Shown piece after piece: positions 47,706 through 55,764 of a stretch of 64,000 nt of DNA; within the stretch, counting starts at the first letter, position 1; each line of letters begins with the position of its first letter. A program made the position numbers and the translations under genes. This DNA comes from an uncultured beta proteobacterium (GTDB taxonomy: Bacteria > Pseudomonadota > Gammaproteobacteria > Burkholderiales > Burkholderiaceae). The stretch lies in the NCBI GenBank assembly GCA_903875135.1, contig CAIQUZ010000014.1:18289-82288 (forward strand), written 5' to 3'. The notes beneath the pieces were generated by a model. It saw only the letters and a list, made by a program, of their open reading frames with translations. It was not told where the DNA came from and ran no database searches.

Positions 47706-49469
47706 ATGACAAATCCCTACAAGTACGTCTACCGTTGTCATCATTGTAAAGAGGAATCTAAACAATCTATTCCTACTTGCAAAATTTGTGGCCCCAATGG
47801 TAAAGGTCATTTTGAATTAGATCCTCTGACTTCCAAAGTTTCATTGATTTGTGAAGGCTGCAATGCAGCACAAACAGTATTAACAAGACCTCCAATCAAT
47901 TGCTTAAGCTGCCATCAAGGCGTATTAGACTGGTGGGATAGCGAAGCTCAGCAGTGGGCAAAATTGGATTTAAGTGTTCAAAGCGCTCATCTAAATAATG
48001 TCTGGATCACCGGTGACTTTGATGGGGACTATGAAGGCATCCTTCAACCACAGTTCAGAAATCAATCGGAAACTCCGGGTAATGCCAGCATCTACGATAT
48101 TGAGTTCAAGCACTCCTATTTAAAAAATGCTCGTAAAATTGACGGGCCACCCCTAGCCATTGGGCCTGAAGAGGTTCGACCGTTCACTAGACCCTTGATT
48201 TTTCCCGTTGATGTACAAACCCCATTAATCAACGACGCAGAATCCAATGTCAGTCGTGTTGCCCTGAAAGATTTTCGTTTGCATCATTGGGAATTTGTGG
48301 GAAGTACCAGTTCAGCGGCTCACGAAGATACGAAAAGATTTGGCCGGATTAAAGGTGTCGGATACGGCGTCTTACAAGAAAAAGAGCCTGAAATCGAAAA
48401 ACCCGACGATGCGAATAACGGCGTTGTCGGACAAGCCGTCAATCAAGTCAGAGAATTTACCAAAGGACCCCAAATTCAAACAGAAGTGGCAGATGGTCAA
48501 ACGCTGGTTGAGCCCGAATACCCCTACGACTCTTGTTTGAGCTGTTCAACTATTTTGCATTTGATACTGGCAGCATTGATTTGGATGACTTGTACCTGGA
48601 AAATAGCGGCTCTATTTTTACTCTTCATGATGATCGTTTGTTGGTTAGATGGCGCACTGGGTCGCAATGATTTACAAATCAAAAATAAGTTATTTGGAAT
48701 TATCTTTGGCCTACTCCTGCTGATCGCCTCTGGTTTAGGGCTCACGATCGGCTATTGGCCAAGATTCATCACGGATTGTCACGAGCTGAGTCAATACGCC
48801 TTAATTGTCAGTGCACTGGCCTTCTTATTCAGCTCTTTTTTACGATCTTGTTTTGTGAAAACGCTGCTCTTAGCCTTTTTATTCTTCGCCCTGTGTTCAT
48901 GGTGCAAGATTCATGACCGCTCCTGCAAGTTTAATCAAACCAATTCCATACAGACGACCATTGATGCGATCAAAAGAGATTTCGAAATTATCACGGACTC
49001 TGATATTAATTCCAACATCATCAATGATATTTCCGAAAATAATCCAGACGGGAAATATATTTCCATCGACCAAGTGACAAATAAGCCAGAGTTACTGGAC
49101 GACTGTAACAATAAAATCTACATTCCCTTTGGCTTTAATAGTTCAGAAATCGATGCCAATAATAATATTAAACTGTATCGCCTTGGTATGATTCTCAAGC
49201 AGTATGACCCGGAACGCATCATTATTTCCGGTTATGCTAGCAAAGATGCTGGCGATGAAACTCCAGTAGGATTTTTAGAGCAAATACGATTAAGTGAAGA
49301 ACGATCTAATAATATTAAACAATATTTGGTCGATAATGAATTTATCAGTGCGGATAAAATTGAAACGAGAGGTCTTGGTTACAGTGTTTTGATTTTGCCT
49401 AAGGATCCTGCAAATACAATCAACCGCCGCGTAGAAGTAAATATTCAATGTAAAGTAAATCTCAAGTAA
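47706..49469 (+). CDS. Double zinc-ribbon, multi-TM protein with C-terminal OmpA domain
   Basis: 587-aa protein of unusual architecture. Seen: four CxxC pairs (Cys11/14, 25/28, 49/52, 66/69) forming two zinc ribbons; a middle region with no recognised domain (about 70-275); a cluster of hydrophobic segments (about 282-315, 329-351, 363-379, 383-399); and an OmpA-like peptidoglycan-binding domain (about 470-582) with I-P-F-G-F-N-S-S-E-I-D, I-S-G-Y-A-S and N-R-R-V-E-V. With cytosolic ribbons and a periplasmic OmpA domain, an odd number of TM passes (about five) is needed. First gene of a five-gene operon with the caspase-like and DUF4407 proteins. It could anchor that complex to the cell wall; that is inference. 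Confidence 0.85.
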   Translation: MTNPYKYVYRCHHCKEESKQSIPTCKICGPNGKGHFELDPLTSKVSLICEGCNAAQTVLTRPPINCLSCHQGVLDWWDSEAQQWAKLDLSVQSAHLNNVWITGDFDGDYEGILQPQFRNQSETPGNASIYDIEFKHSYLKNARKIDGPPLAIGPEEVRPFTRPLIFPVDVQTPLINDAESNVSRVALKDFRLHHWEFVGSTSSAAHEDTKRFGRIKGVGYGVLQEKEPEIEKPDDANNGVVGQAVNQVREFTKGPQIQTEVADGQTLVEPEYPYDSCLSCSTILHLILAALIWMTCTWKIAALFLLFMMIVCWLDGALGRNDLQIKNKLFGIIFGLLLLIASGLGLTIGYWPRFITDCHELSQYALIVSALAFLFSSFLRSCFVKTLLLAFLFFALCSWCKIHDRSCKFNQTNSIQTTIDAIKRDFEIITDSDINSNIINDISENNPDGKYISIDQVTNKPELLDDCNNKIYIPFGFNSSEIDANNNIKLYRLGMILKQYDPERIIISGYASKDAGDETPVGFLEQIRLSEERSNNIKQYLVDNEFISADKIETRGLGYSVLILPKDPANTINRRVEVNIQCKVNLK

Positions 49470-49485
49470 AGCCGAACGAACCACG

Positions 49486-50058
49486 ATGAACTATTTTCAA
49501 CCGCAGATTCTTAGTTATGAGTTCCCCAATTATGTCCGAGGAACTGGAAGATTTACCCCTTTCACACTCCAAATCTCTGGATGGGGCTTTTTGATTGTTA
49601 AAGCATCTGACGGGCCGGTTCACCTCCCCTATAAAAAATGGCTTTTTTTAAAACAAGAGACGATCGAACTCGACATCATTAAAGGACAAACTGTTCAAAT
49701 ACAGTTCTTCAATCTTTTTGGTAGAAAATCAGTCACCCTCAAAGCCCCAGGTAATAACTCGCCAGTCAGCTCAATCGAGACTCCTCAAGCGGTGACAAAG
49801 ATACTGCCTACATTCACCATCAAGAATCCGAAAGCGCCCGGACAAGCTTTGCTGGGTGACTATCTAAAAAAACGCCTATTACCCAATCAGATGTTGGAAT
49901 CTTTATTGAAGCTCAACTTAAAAAAAGAGCTGAAGACAGATATCTCCATCCCCAAGATGCCCCCTTCTCAGTCATACCGCATTACTCCATCAAATTTCAC
50001 AATGTCTGTTAACCACCAAGAATTGAAGTTTTCTGCTGATAAATTGAACCAATCCTAA
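49486..50058 (+). CDS. Unrecognised 190-aa protein of the caspase operon
   Basis: Not recognised. Seen: no signal peptide or TM segment; residues 1-90 look like a beta sandwich (T-L-Q-I-S-G-W-G-F-L-I-V-K, I-E-L-D-I-I-K-G-Q-T-V-Q-I-Q-F-F), then a Pro/Thr-rich linker, a helical stretch with L-L-G-D-Y-L-K-K-R-L-L-P-N and L-K-L-N-L-K-K-E-L-K, and a final strand-rich tail. Probably cytosolic. It sits 16 nt after gene 1 and 12 nt before the DUF4407 gene, so it is made with them. A partner or substrate role in the system is possible but unsupported. Confidence 0.7.
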   Translation: MNYFQPQILSYEFPNYVRGTGRFTPFTLQISGWGFLIVKASDGPVHLPYKKWLFLKQETIELDIIKGQTVQIQFFNLFGRKSVTLKAPGNNSPVSSIETPQAVTKILPTFTIKNPKAPGQALLGDYLKKRLLPNQMLESLLKLNLKKELKTDISIPKMPPSQSYRITPSNFTMSVNHQELKFSADKLNQS

Positions 50059-50070
50059 AGGAAATATGCC

Positions 50071-51432
50071 ATGAGTCTCGTTGAAAGTATAGATCAATAT
50101 AAATACCCTGATGACGCAGCAATGCACCAATCCACCATCAGTAAATTTCTTTGGTTTTGTGCAGGAGCAGACATGCAGTTGCTCAAACACTGCCCACAAT
50201 CAGAGCGCATTAAAGAAGAAGGTATTGGCGGTGTCGTATTAGCGACTGGAGTATTGGCCTTCTTGTCCTCTTCTTATGCCTTTTACCGTGTCTTTAATCC
50301 AGGGTCTTCTGAGGGAACTCCCGTTGTAGCCATCATCAGTTCAATCGCCTTTGGATTGATCTGGTCACTCATTATTTTTAATCTGGATCGTTTTATTGTT
50401 TCTTCTAGTGGTCATGGTGACGGTACAGAAAAAATTACCTTAGATGAATTTATTGGTGCCATACCCCGATTATTAATGGCTTTGATTATCGGCTTTACGC
50501 TCTCCAAACCTCTTGAAATCCGTGTCATGCAATCTGAACTCGACGCCATCCTCAAGACCAAACAAATGGAATATAAATACGGCCGGAAAGATGCTAACGG
50601 ACAACAAATGACCGTGGATGAAAAAGGAGTACTCGTCAAACCTGGCGCCTATGACTCTGAAAAAATTCGTTGGGATAGTGAAAAAAGCAAATTAAAAGAC
50701 GTTGAGTTTAAAGAATTAACCGATGGTGAAGAAGCGATTAATGCAAAGATTAAAGATTATCGTGAAAAAGAAGATAAGTTCACCAACGAGAAATATACCC
50801 AAGCCGGTGGAAAAAACGGTTATGCAGCTGGGAGAGGTACAGGATATAAAGATGCAGAGGCAAATGCGGATAAATATGCCAAATTAAAAGATGAAGAAAC
50901 AGCTAACTTAGAAAAATATAAACAAGACCATCAAAGCGACTATGATCAAAAAGCAAAAAAAGAAGCTGATGTCATCAAAACGCATGATGAAAAAAATAAA
51001 GAGATTGAAGATACTGCCGCTCATATGGGTGGCTTAGTCAATCGCATCATGTGGGCCCATGAGGCATTCCCCATCGTCTCATGGGCGTTAACCTTGCTCT
51101 TATTAGCAATTGAAGTAGCGCCAATACTCTATAAACTGATGATTCGTAATGGTCCTTACCATTACCTCACGGAAAATCAACGTGAGATTGTTGCGGCAAG
51201 ATATGCTGTCGAAAGAAAAGCCAATGCACTTGCCGGTAATAACGGTCAACAAGCAGAAATCGAGATCTTTCATCAAGCTGAAGCTTCCTTAAAATCTTCG
51301 ATTGCCCACCTAACTTCGGAAGGAAGACTTTCTCAACAGGCACTGGATAAATTTGAAGGTATTGTTAGCCGAGATATTGATAACAATCCGGACAAGTACG
51401 TCAAGATAGATCCACCATCCAGAGGAGCTTAA
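50071..51432 (+). CDS. DUF4407 membrane protein with long coiled coil
   Basis: 453-aa DUF4407 family protein; the family has no known function. Seen: the family-typical F-L-W-F-C-A-G-A-D opening and E-G-I-G-G-V-V-L-A-T-G, three TM segments (about 53-73, 84-106, 130-149) with F-N-L-D-R-F after TM2 and S-K-P-L-E-I in TM3, then about 180 residues rich in Lys, Glu, Asp and Ala that should form a coiled coil, a fourth TM (about 337-357), and a charged C-terminal tail. The layout places the coiled coil in the periplasm and both ends in the cytosol. AAAGGAAAT precedes the start. Confidence 0.88.
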   Translation: MSLVESIDQYKYPDDAAMHQSTISKFLWFCAGADMQLLKHCPQSERIKEEGIGGVVLATGVLAFLSSSYAFYRVFNPGSSEGTPVVAIISSIAFGLIWSLIIFNLDRFIVSSSGHGDGTEKITLDEFIGAIPRLLMALIIGFTLSKPLEIRVMQSELDAILKTKQMEYKYGRKDANGQQMTVDEKGVLVKPGAYDSEKIRWDSEKSKLKDVEFKELTDGEEAINAKIKDYREKEDKFTNEKYTQAGGKNGYAAGRGTGYKDAEANADKYAKLKDEETANLEKYKQDHQSDYDQKAKKEADVIKTHDEKNKEIEDTAAHMGGLVNRIMWAHEAFPIVSWALTLLLLAIEVAPILYKLMIRNGPYHYLTENQREIVAARYAVERKANALAGNNGQQAEIEIFHQAEASLKSSIAHLTSEGRLSQQALDKFEGIVSRDIDNNPDKYVKIDPPSRGA

Positions 51433-51453
51433 AGAAAACATCAATCACTGACG

Positions 51454-53367
51454 ATGCTCTTCTCTAAGATCTCTGGGTTTGATACCTCTAACCTCGAAAA
51501 ACTTCCAACGGCTGACCGTTGGAAGATAGAGACTCTTAGCCTCTGGGGTCTTCTCAGTTCCTTGGCTTGTGCTTTTTCTGCTGCGTATCTTTTTAAAATC
51601 ACCACGCACTCTTTGATTACAGCGACGATTGCTGGAATAACGGTGTTTTTTTGTTTTCTAGCCATTCAAGGTTTATTAGTCTCCAATCGTGGTGAGCACT
51701 TTGGCACCTTAAAAAGTGACGATATTGCAATTCAACCTAGTCGATTTAATATTTTTATTTACTTACTGCTGACAGTTTTATTTACACAACCACTCCTCAT
51801 TCTCATTAGCCAGCAAATTGATGGGGATAAAATTGCGGGCATAAATAAACTAGAGCATGACTTAAAGCTCCAAAATTCTGACAATATCAACAGTATTAAT
51901 CAGTCGCATATCAAAAATCAATTAGCGCGAGTCAGAGAAAATATCAACCTCCTTGGTGGAAATCCAAGCTTATACATCGCTATTGAGAATCAACTTCGCA
52001 ACGAAGATGAGATTGCCAAAGGCATCGATAAAGATCTCAATTTATCTTTAGCCTCAAGAAAAGCACTTGTCTTTGGTAATGTTAAATATCATTTTGGTGG
52101 GCTGAAATATACAGTCATTCAAGCAAAAATGATGAAAGATAAGCTTGAAAAAATGGGCTTTAAAGTCACCTTAGTGCTTGACTCTACTCGCCAAACGATG
52201 GAATATGAAATCGACAAATATGCTCAAACGCTCAAGCCAGGGGATATCAGTTTTGTATTCTTTGATGGTCATGGGGCACAAATTGATAAGGTCAATTACT
52301 TGGTTCCCATCGATGATGACAATGGATTTGTTTCCATCAATCGGATTATGGAGTCAATTCATGATAAAAAAACCTTAGTCAGTATCTTTATGATTGAAGC
52401 CTGTCGATCTAATCCTTACCGAAATCCAGAAACGGGATTTGATACCCGCGGCATTACCAATAATTCATTTATCGGATTATCTGCAAATGCTGGAGAAACA
52501 ACCTGGGAAGCAGGAAACTTTGGAGGATTTTTCTCTCAAAGCTTGATCAAGAACATTACGGCTAATGCGGATATCGCATCCATTTTTAACCGAGTCAAAG
52601 CAGAGGTTGAGGCAGTGCCACTGCAAGAGCCGCAACATCCTACGGCCTATTCTACCTTAGAGGCACCGATTACATTGGCCATCCAAGATATTCAAAAGGG
52701 TCCGGTAATAGCAAAGCAACCTTCAAAAAATCTCATCACAACTACAGCTGTTGAATGTAAATCAACGAGTAACTTCAATCATTCAGCAGCAAATGAGACT
52801 AATCCTTTATTAAACTGTATCAGCGAATATCTCAAATTAAGAGATGATCTCATCGAAGATATTAAACTGGCAAATAATTCACACGATGAATTAGAAGGTT
52901 TATTACAAGAGAAGTTTTCCGATAATCAATTCAACCCGATTTACTTTTTTCGTTACCTTTGGTCAAAAAATATGATCGACGATATAGAAAATAGTCAGGC
53001 AATGAAACCGGTTCATCGTTCTATCGTATTGAGTCTGCTGATTTGGTTCCTTTTGGCAGGTGGATTCATACTCCGTGAAAACATGGGTCTTGCATTACTC
53101 ACCTATCGTCGCTTCAGAAATGAGGAAGATACGGTATCACTCAATGGTTACTTCCAAGGACTCTCGAAGGTCGCTAAAGAGAATTTCAGCACTTTCCAAC
53201 AACGTCTCAAAAAAGAATTTAAAACGGACCAATTGTTGAACCAAAAATATGGCCCCAATCTTCCAAATCCGTTTACGGAAGATCAGGATACATTAGATAG
53301 GAAAAATAAATATGTACGGACTGGCAGAGAAGCATTTGATCACCTGAATCAGGTATTAGGAAAATAA
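51454..53367 (+). CDS. Membrane-anchored caspase-like (C14) protease
   Basis: 637 aa. Seen: three N-terminal TM segments (about 31-50, 55-77, 98-119), a linker, a caspase-fold domain (about 198-412) with the catalytic His273 in F-F-D-G-H-G and Cys317 in M-I-E-A-C-R-S-N-P, both intact, then a spacer, a fourth TM (about 522-541) and a basic C-terminal tail starting Y-R-R-F-R. Positive charges lie before TM1, between TM2 and TM3, and after TM4, which predicts the caspase domain on the periplasmic side. Its TM1-3 resemble those of the DUF4407 neighbours (for example Q-P-L-L-I versus K-P-L-E-I). Caspase homologues usually cleave after Arg, Lys or Asp; the target here is unknown. Confidence 0.9.
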   Translation: MLFSKISGFDTSNLEKLPTADRWKIETLSLWGLLSSLACAFSAAYLFKITTHSLITATIAGITVFFCFLAIQGLLVSNRGEHFGTLKSDDIAIQPSRFNIFIYLLLTVLFTQPLLILISQQIDGDKIAGINKLEHDLKLQNSDNINSINQSHIKNQLARVRENINLLGGNPSLYIAIENQLRNEDEIAKGIDKDLNLSLASRKALVFGNVKYHFGGLKYTVIQAKMMKDKLEKMGFKVTLVLDSTRQTMEYEIDKYAQTLKPGDISFVFFDGHGAQIDKVNYLVPIDDDNGFVSINRIMESIHDKKTLVSIFMIEACRSNPYRNPETGFDTRGITNNSFIGLSANAGETTWEAGNFGGFFSQSLIKNITANADIASIFNRVKAEVEAVPLQEPQHPTAYSTLEAPITLAIQDIQKGPVIAKQPSKNLITTTAVECKSTSNFNHSAANETNPLLNCISEYLKLRDDLIEDIKLANNSHDELEGLLQEKFSDNQFNPIYFFRYLWSKNMIDDIENSQAMKPVHRSIVLSLLIWFLLAGGFILRENMGLALLTYRRFRNEEDTVSLNGYFQGLSKVAKENFSTFQQRLKKEFKTDQLLNQKYGPNLPNPFTEDQDTLDRKNKYVRTGREAFDHLNQVLGK

Positions 53368-53372
53368 TTCAT

Positions 53373-54434
53373 ATGTCCCATAGACTCCAACAGATTGCGG
53401 CAAAAGATACCTATCTTTTAGATTTTTCATCACCCGCCGAAAAAACGATGTATAACTCTTTGGGCATTTTAGTTGTCATTATTTCTGCACTTGCACTGTT
53501 TACGATCTCCTATAGCCTATACCTAGTTTATTTTGCAAATGGCTTTCAAGGCTCAACGAAAGATTACATCAATGTCTTTTTTATCCTTTCCTTATCGTTT
53601 GTCTGGACGCTGATTGTATTTAATTTTTATCGATTTTCTTTGTCCGCCGTATCAACGCATAAATATGAATTCGATCTCACGCAATTACCTAGGTTAATCA
53701 TCCAGTTATTTTTTGGGATCATTATCGGCTTATCCATCAGTCTGCCCCTCGCCGTCATTGTGAGTCACGAAGAGTTTCGTATTGATCTGACCAGAAGTCA
53801 GGAAAAAATGTTAATTACCCTTGAGGAGAGTATCGATATACCTTTCGAAGAACAATTATTAACCTACTATCAGGACCTAACACTTGCTTTAGAAAAAATA
53901 GACGCTTCTTCTAAAAATGCCGAAAAATATCAAAAGACACCCAACGTTCCAAAAGATAAATTGGATGCATTAAAAAGTGAACAACAAACGGATTTAGACG
54001 CCGCTCAAAAAATACAGGATCAAATCTCGGCTATCCGTCAAGAAATTTATGAGAAAAAGAAGCAAGCTCAGTCGGATATTCGAACGAATGATGGCCTTAT
54101 AACAAATATGGAAAAAGCCCTAGAAAAAAACCGCCGAATCGTTATTCTATTTAGTATTTTTATCTGTTTGATTTTGGTATTTCCGTCACTCTTCCAAGCA
54201 CTCTACATTCCTGGCATTTATGACTACTTAGTGGAATATACGAATCACTTGAGTCTAACAAAATTCGGTATCCTTCCAGAATCAAAGAAGATCTTCATTG
54301 GCAACGAACATGTCCACATCCCCTACTATACGTTCCCTGAAGAATTAATGCGACAACAAAAACTGGATATTGAATCCTTGGCGGAAATAGATCGTCAAAT
54401 TATTCTTAAAAAAGAAAAATCCAAAACTATTTAA
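53373..54434 (+). CDS. DUF4407-like membrane protein, short form
   Basis: 353-aa protein with the same layout as the DUF4407 protein two genes upstream: three TM segments (about 27-55, 66-88, 107-130) with F-N-F-Y-R-F after TM2, a charged coiled-coil stretch (about 145-250), a fourth TM (about 258-282), and a hydrophilic tail. It lacks the F-W-F-C-A-G-A-D opening, so it is a divergent relative. Starts 5 nt after the caspase gene and is last in the operon. Its end overlaps the end of the convergent gene by 8 bp. Confidence 0.8.
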   Translation: MSHRLQQIAAKDTYLLDFSSPAEKTMYNSLGILVVIISALALFTISYSLYLVYFANGFQGSTKDYINVFFILSLSFVWTLIVFNFYRFSLSAVSTHKYEFDLTQLPRLIIQLFFGIIIGLSISLPLAVIVSHEEFRIDLTRSQEKMLITLEESIDIPFEEQLLTYYQDLTLALEKIDASSKNAEKYQKTPNVPKDKLDALKSEQQTDLDAAQKIQDQISAIRQEIYEKKKQAQSDIRTNDGLITNMEKALEKNRRIVILFSIFICLILVFPSLFQALYIPGIYDYLVEYTNHLSLTKFGILPESKKIFIGNEHVHIPYYTFPEELMRQQKLDIESLAEIDRQIILKKEKSKTI

Positions 54435-54951
54435 TGTACCTATAGACATTTTTATTAATTTGAACAATACAGTTGTTCAACATTTGAGGCGTAGGGTTTT
54501 TGATGCTTTTGTAATTCACATTTAAGCAATTCATGACACCCTGCGCACAATCATCCTGAGCTTCGTTTTGTTTTTTGGCATGGTAGGTTTTTGGGTTTTG
54601 TACCGCAAGGACACTTGACCTTTTCACTACTTCTCTAACACAAACCTTTGTTTCTTGGATGACTTTTTCCTTTACTTGTTGGCCGAATTTTTTTGCTAAC
54701 TCTCTTTCAATCTTGCTTTCAGCTGGAAGTCCTAATGTACGCTTCACCCAGTTCACAACATCATCCATCCACCCCGATGAAGCAGAAACGATTTTAGTCT
54801 CTTCTTTAGCTAAGATTTTTTCTTCTTTTGCAAAACCTTTGATAATAAGTTCAAATAGCTCGCCCTGCCATCCTGCATTTGCAGGAACACTGATCAACCC
54901 CAACATCAAGATCAACCCGACGGCAAAAGAACGTAACTTTAATACCGACAT
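54427..54951 (-). CDS. Secreted protein of unknown function
   Basis: Unrecognised 174-aa protein. Seen: a signal peptide ending P-A-N-A (cleavage before Gly27), a Lys/Glu-rich helical region, and four Cys in the C-terminal half (V-C-V-R, D-D-C-A, N-C-L-N, N-N-C-I) able to form two disulfides in the periplasm. Its ATG lies inside the last codons of the upstream DUF6150-like gene (13-bp overlap), so the two are translationally coupled. Confidence 0.7.
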   Translation of the reverse strand: MSVLKLRSFAVGLILMLGLISVPANAGWQGELFELIIKGFAKEEKILAKEETKIVSASSGWMDDVVNWVKRTLGLPAESKIERELAKKFGQQVKEKVIQETKVCVREVVKRSSVLAVQNPKTYHAKKQNEAQDDCAQGVMNCLNVNYKSIKNPTPQMLNNCIVQINKNVYRYIK

Positions 54952-55253
54952 CTTGCATCCGATTTATAGTTAGTAAAGTAGACAATCAAGTCCGCATCAG
55001 ATTTATATTTCGTATAATAAATCACCGCTCTTGCATCGCTCTTGTAATTCGTAAAATACCAAACACCGGATCCGGTATCCGATTGATACTTAGTTTCATA
55101 AACAATGCAATTAGCGTCTGACTGGTAATTAGTAACATACACCTTGGCATTAGCGTCAGATTGATAATCAGTGACGTAAATTTGAGCAGAAAAACTCTGC
55201 GCACTGAGCCCAATTAAACCAACAAACAATACAATTTTTAATAATCGATTCAT
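54939..55253 (-). CDS. DUF6150-like secreted repeat protein
   Basis: 104-aa protein with a signal peptide (cleavage after S-F-S-A) followed by six back-to-back repeats of about 13 residues with the pattern V-Y-x-T-x-Y-Q/K-S-D-A: Y-V-T-D-Y-Q-S-D-A, Y-V-T-N-Y-Q-S-D-A, Y-E-T-K-Y-Q-S-D-T, Y-F-T-N-Y-K-S-D-A, Y-Y-T-K-Y-K-S-D-A, Y-F-T-N-Y-K-S-D-A. This is the DUF6150 pattern; function unknown. Likely a small all-beta solenoid or propeller in the periplasm or outside. Start ATG 55253. Coupled to the next secreted protein. Confidence 0.8.
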   Translation of the reverse strand: MNRLLKIVLFVGLIGLSAQSFSAQIYVTDYQSDANAKVYVTNYQSDANCIVYETKYQSDTGSGVWYFTNYKSDARAVIYYTKYKSDADLIVYFTNYKSDARCRY

Positions 55254-55326
55254 GAACAAGGCACTTTCAAAAAAAGGTAAATGCTATACTTCGACTTTAG
55301 AATTTATACTTAATTATCATACACGA

Positions 55327-55746
55327 ATGACTGAACAACAACTCGTAGACCAATTTACTTCGCAAGGATGGGAATCCTTCACCGACGAGGGTTTTATTCA
55401 AACTGCGGGACCTTTCTTTTATAAAAAAGAAGGAGAATGTGTTCACTTTTTATTCCCTACCGGTACAAAACACAAAAATTTACGTAGTGTCGTGCAAGGT
55501 GGGGCACTAATGACATTTGCTGACCGCGCTTTTGGTGTTGTCGCTAGACACACCACGGACACAAAAAGTACAGCAACCATACAGTTTAATTATCAGTTTG
55601 TGGACGCCGTTCAGATCGGTGATACGGTGGAATTAACCCCGATTGTCATTAAATCCACCAAAAGCATGGTCTTTTTAAACGGAGCATTAATGGTTGGTGA
55701 TCGAACCGTTGGATTTGCTACTGGGGTTTGGAAAAGGTTTTTATAA
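55327..55746 (+). CDS. PaaI/YdiI-type hotdog thioesterase
   Basis: 139-aa hotdog-fold protein likely to hydrolyse acyl-CoA. Seen: V-Q-G-G-A-L-M-T-F-A-D-R-A-F-G (the catalytic-helix region), T-A-T-I-Q-F-N-Y-Q-F, and G-D-T-V-E-L-T-P. Start ATG 55327; the upstream in-frame ATG at 55252 would add 25 residues that do not resemble the family and would overlap the divergent gene. Substrate unknown. Confidence 0.85.
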   Translation: MTEQQLVDQFTSQGWESFTDEGFIQTAGPFFYKKEGECVHFLFPTGTKHKNLRSVVQGGALMTFADRAFGVVARHTTDTKSTATIQFNYQFVDAVQIGDTVELTPIVIKSTKSMVFLNGALMVGDRTVGFATGVWKRFL

Positions 55747-55764
55747 ACCTTTTCCGTTGCAAAT

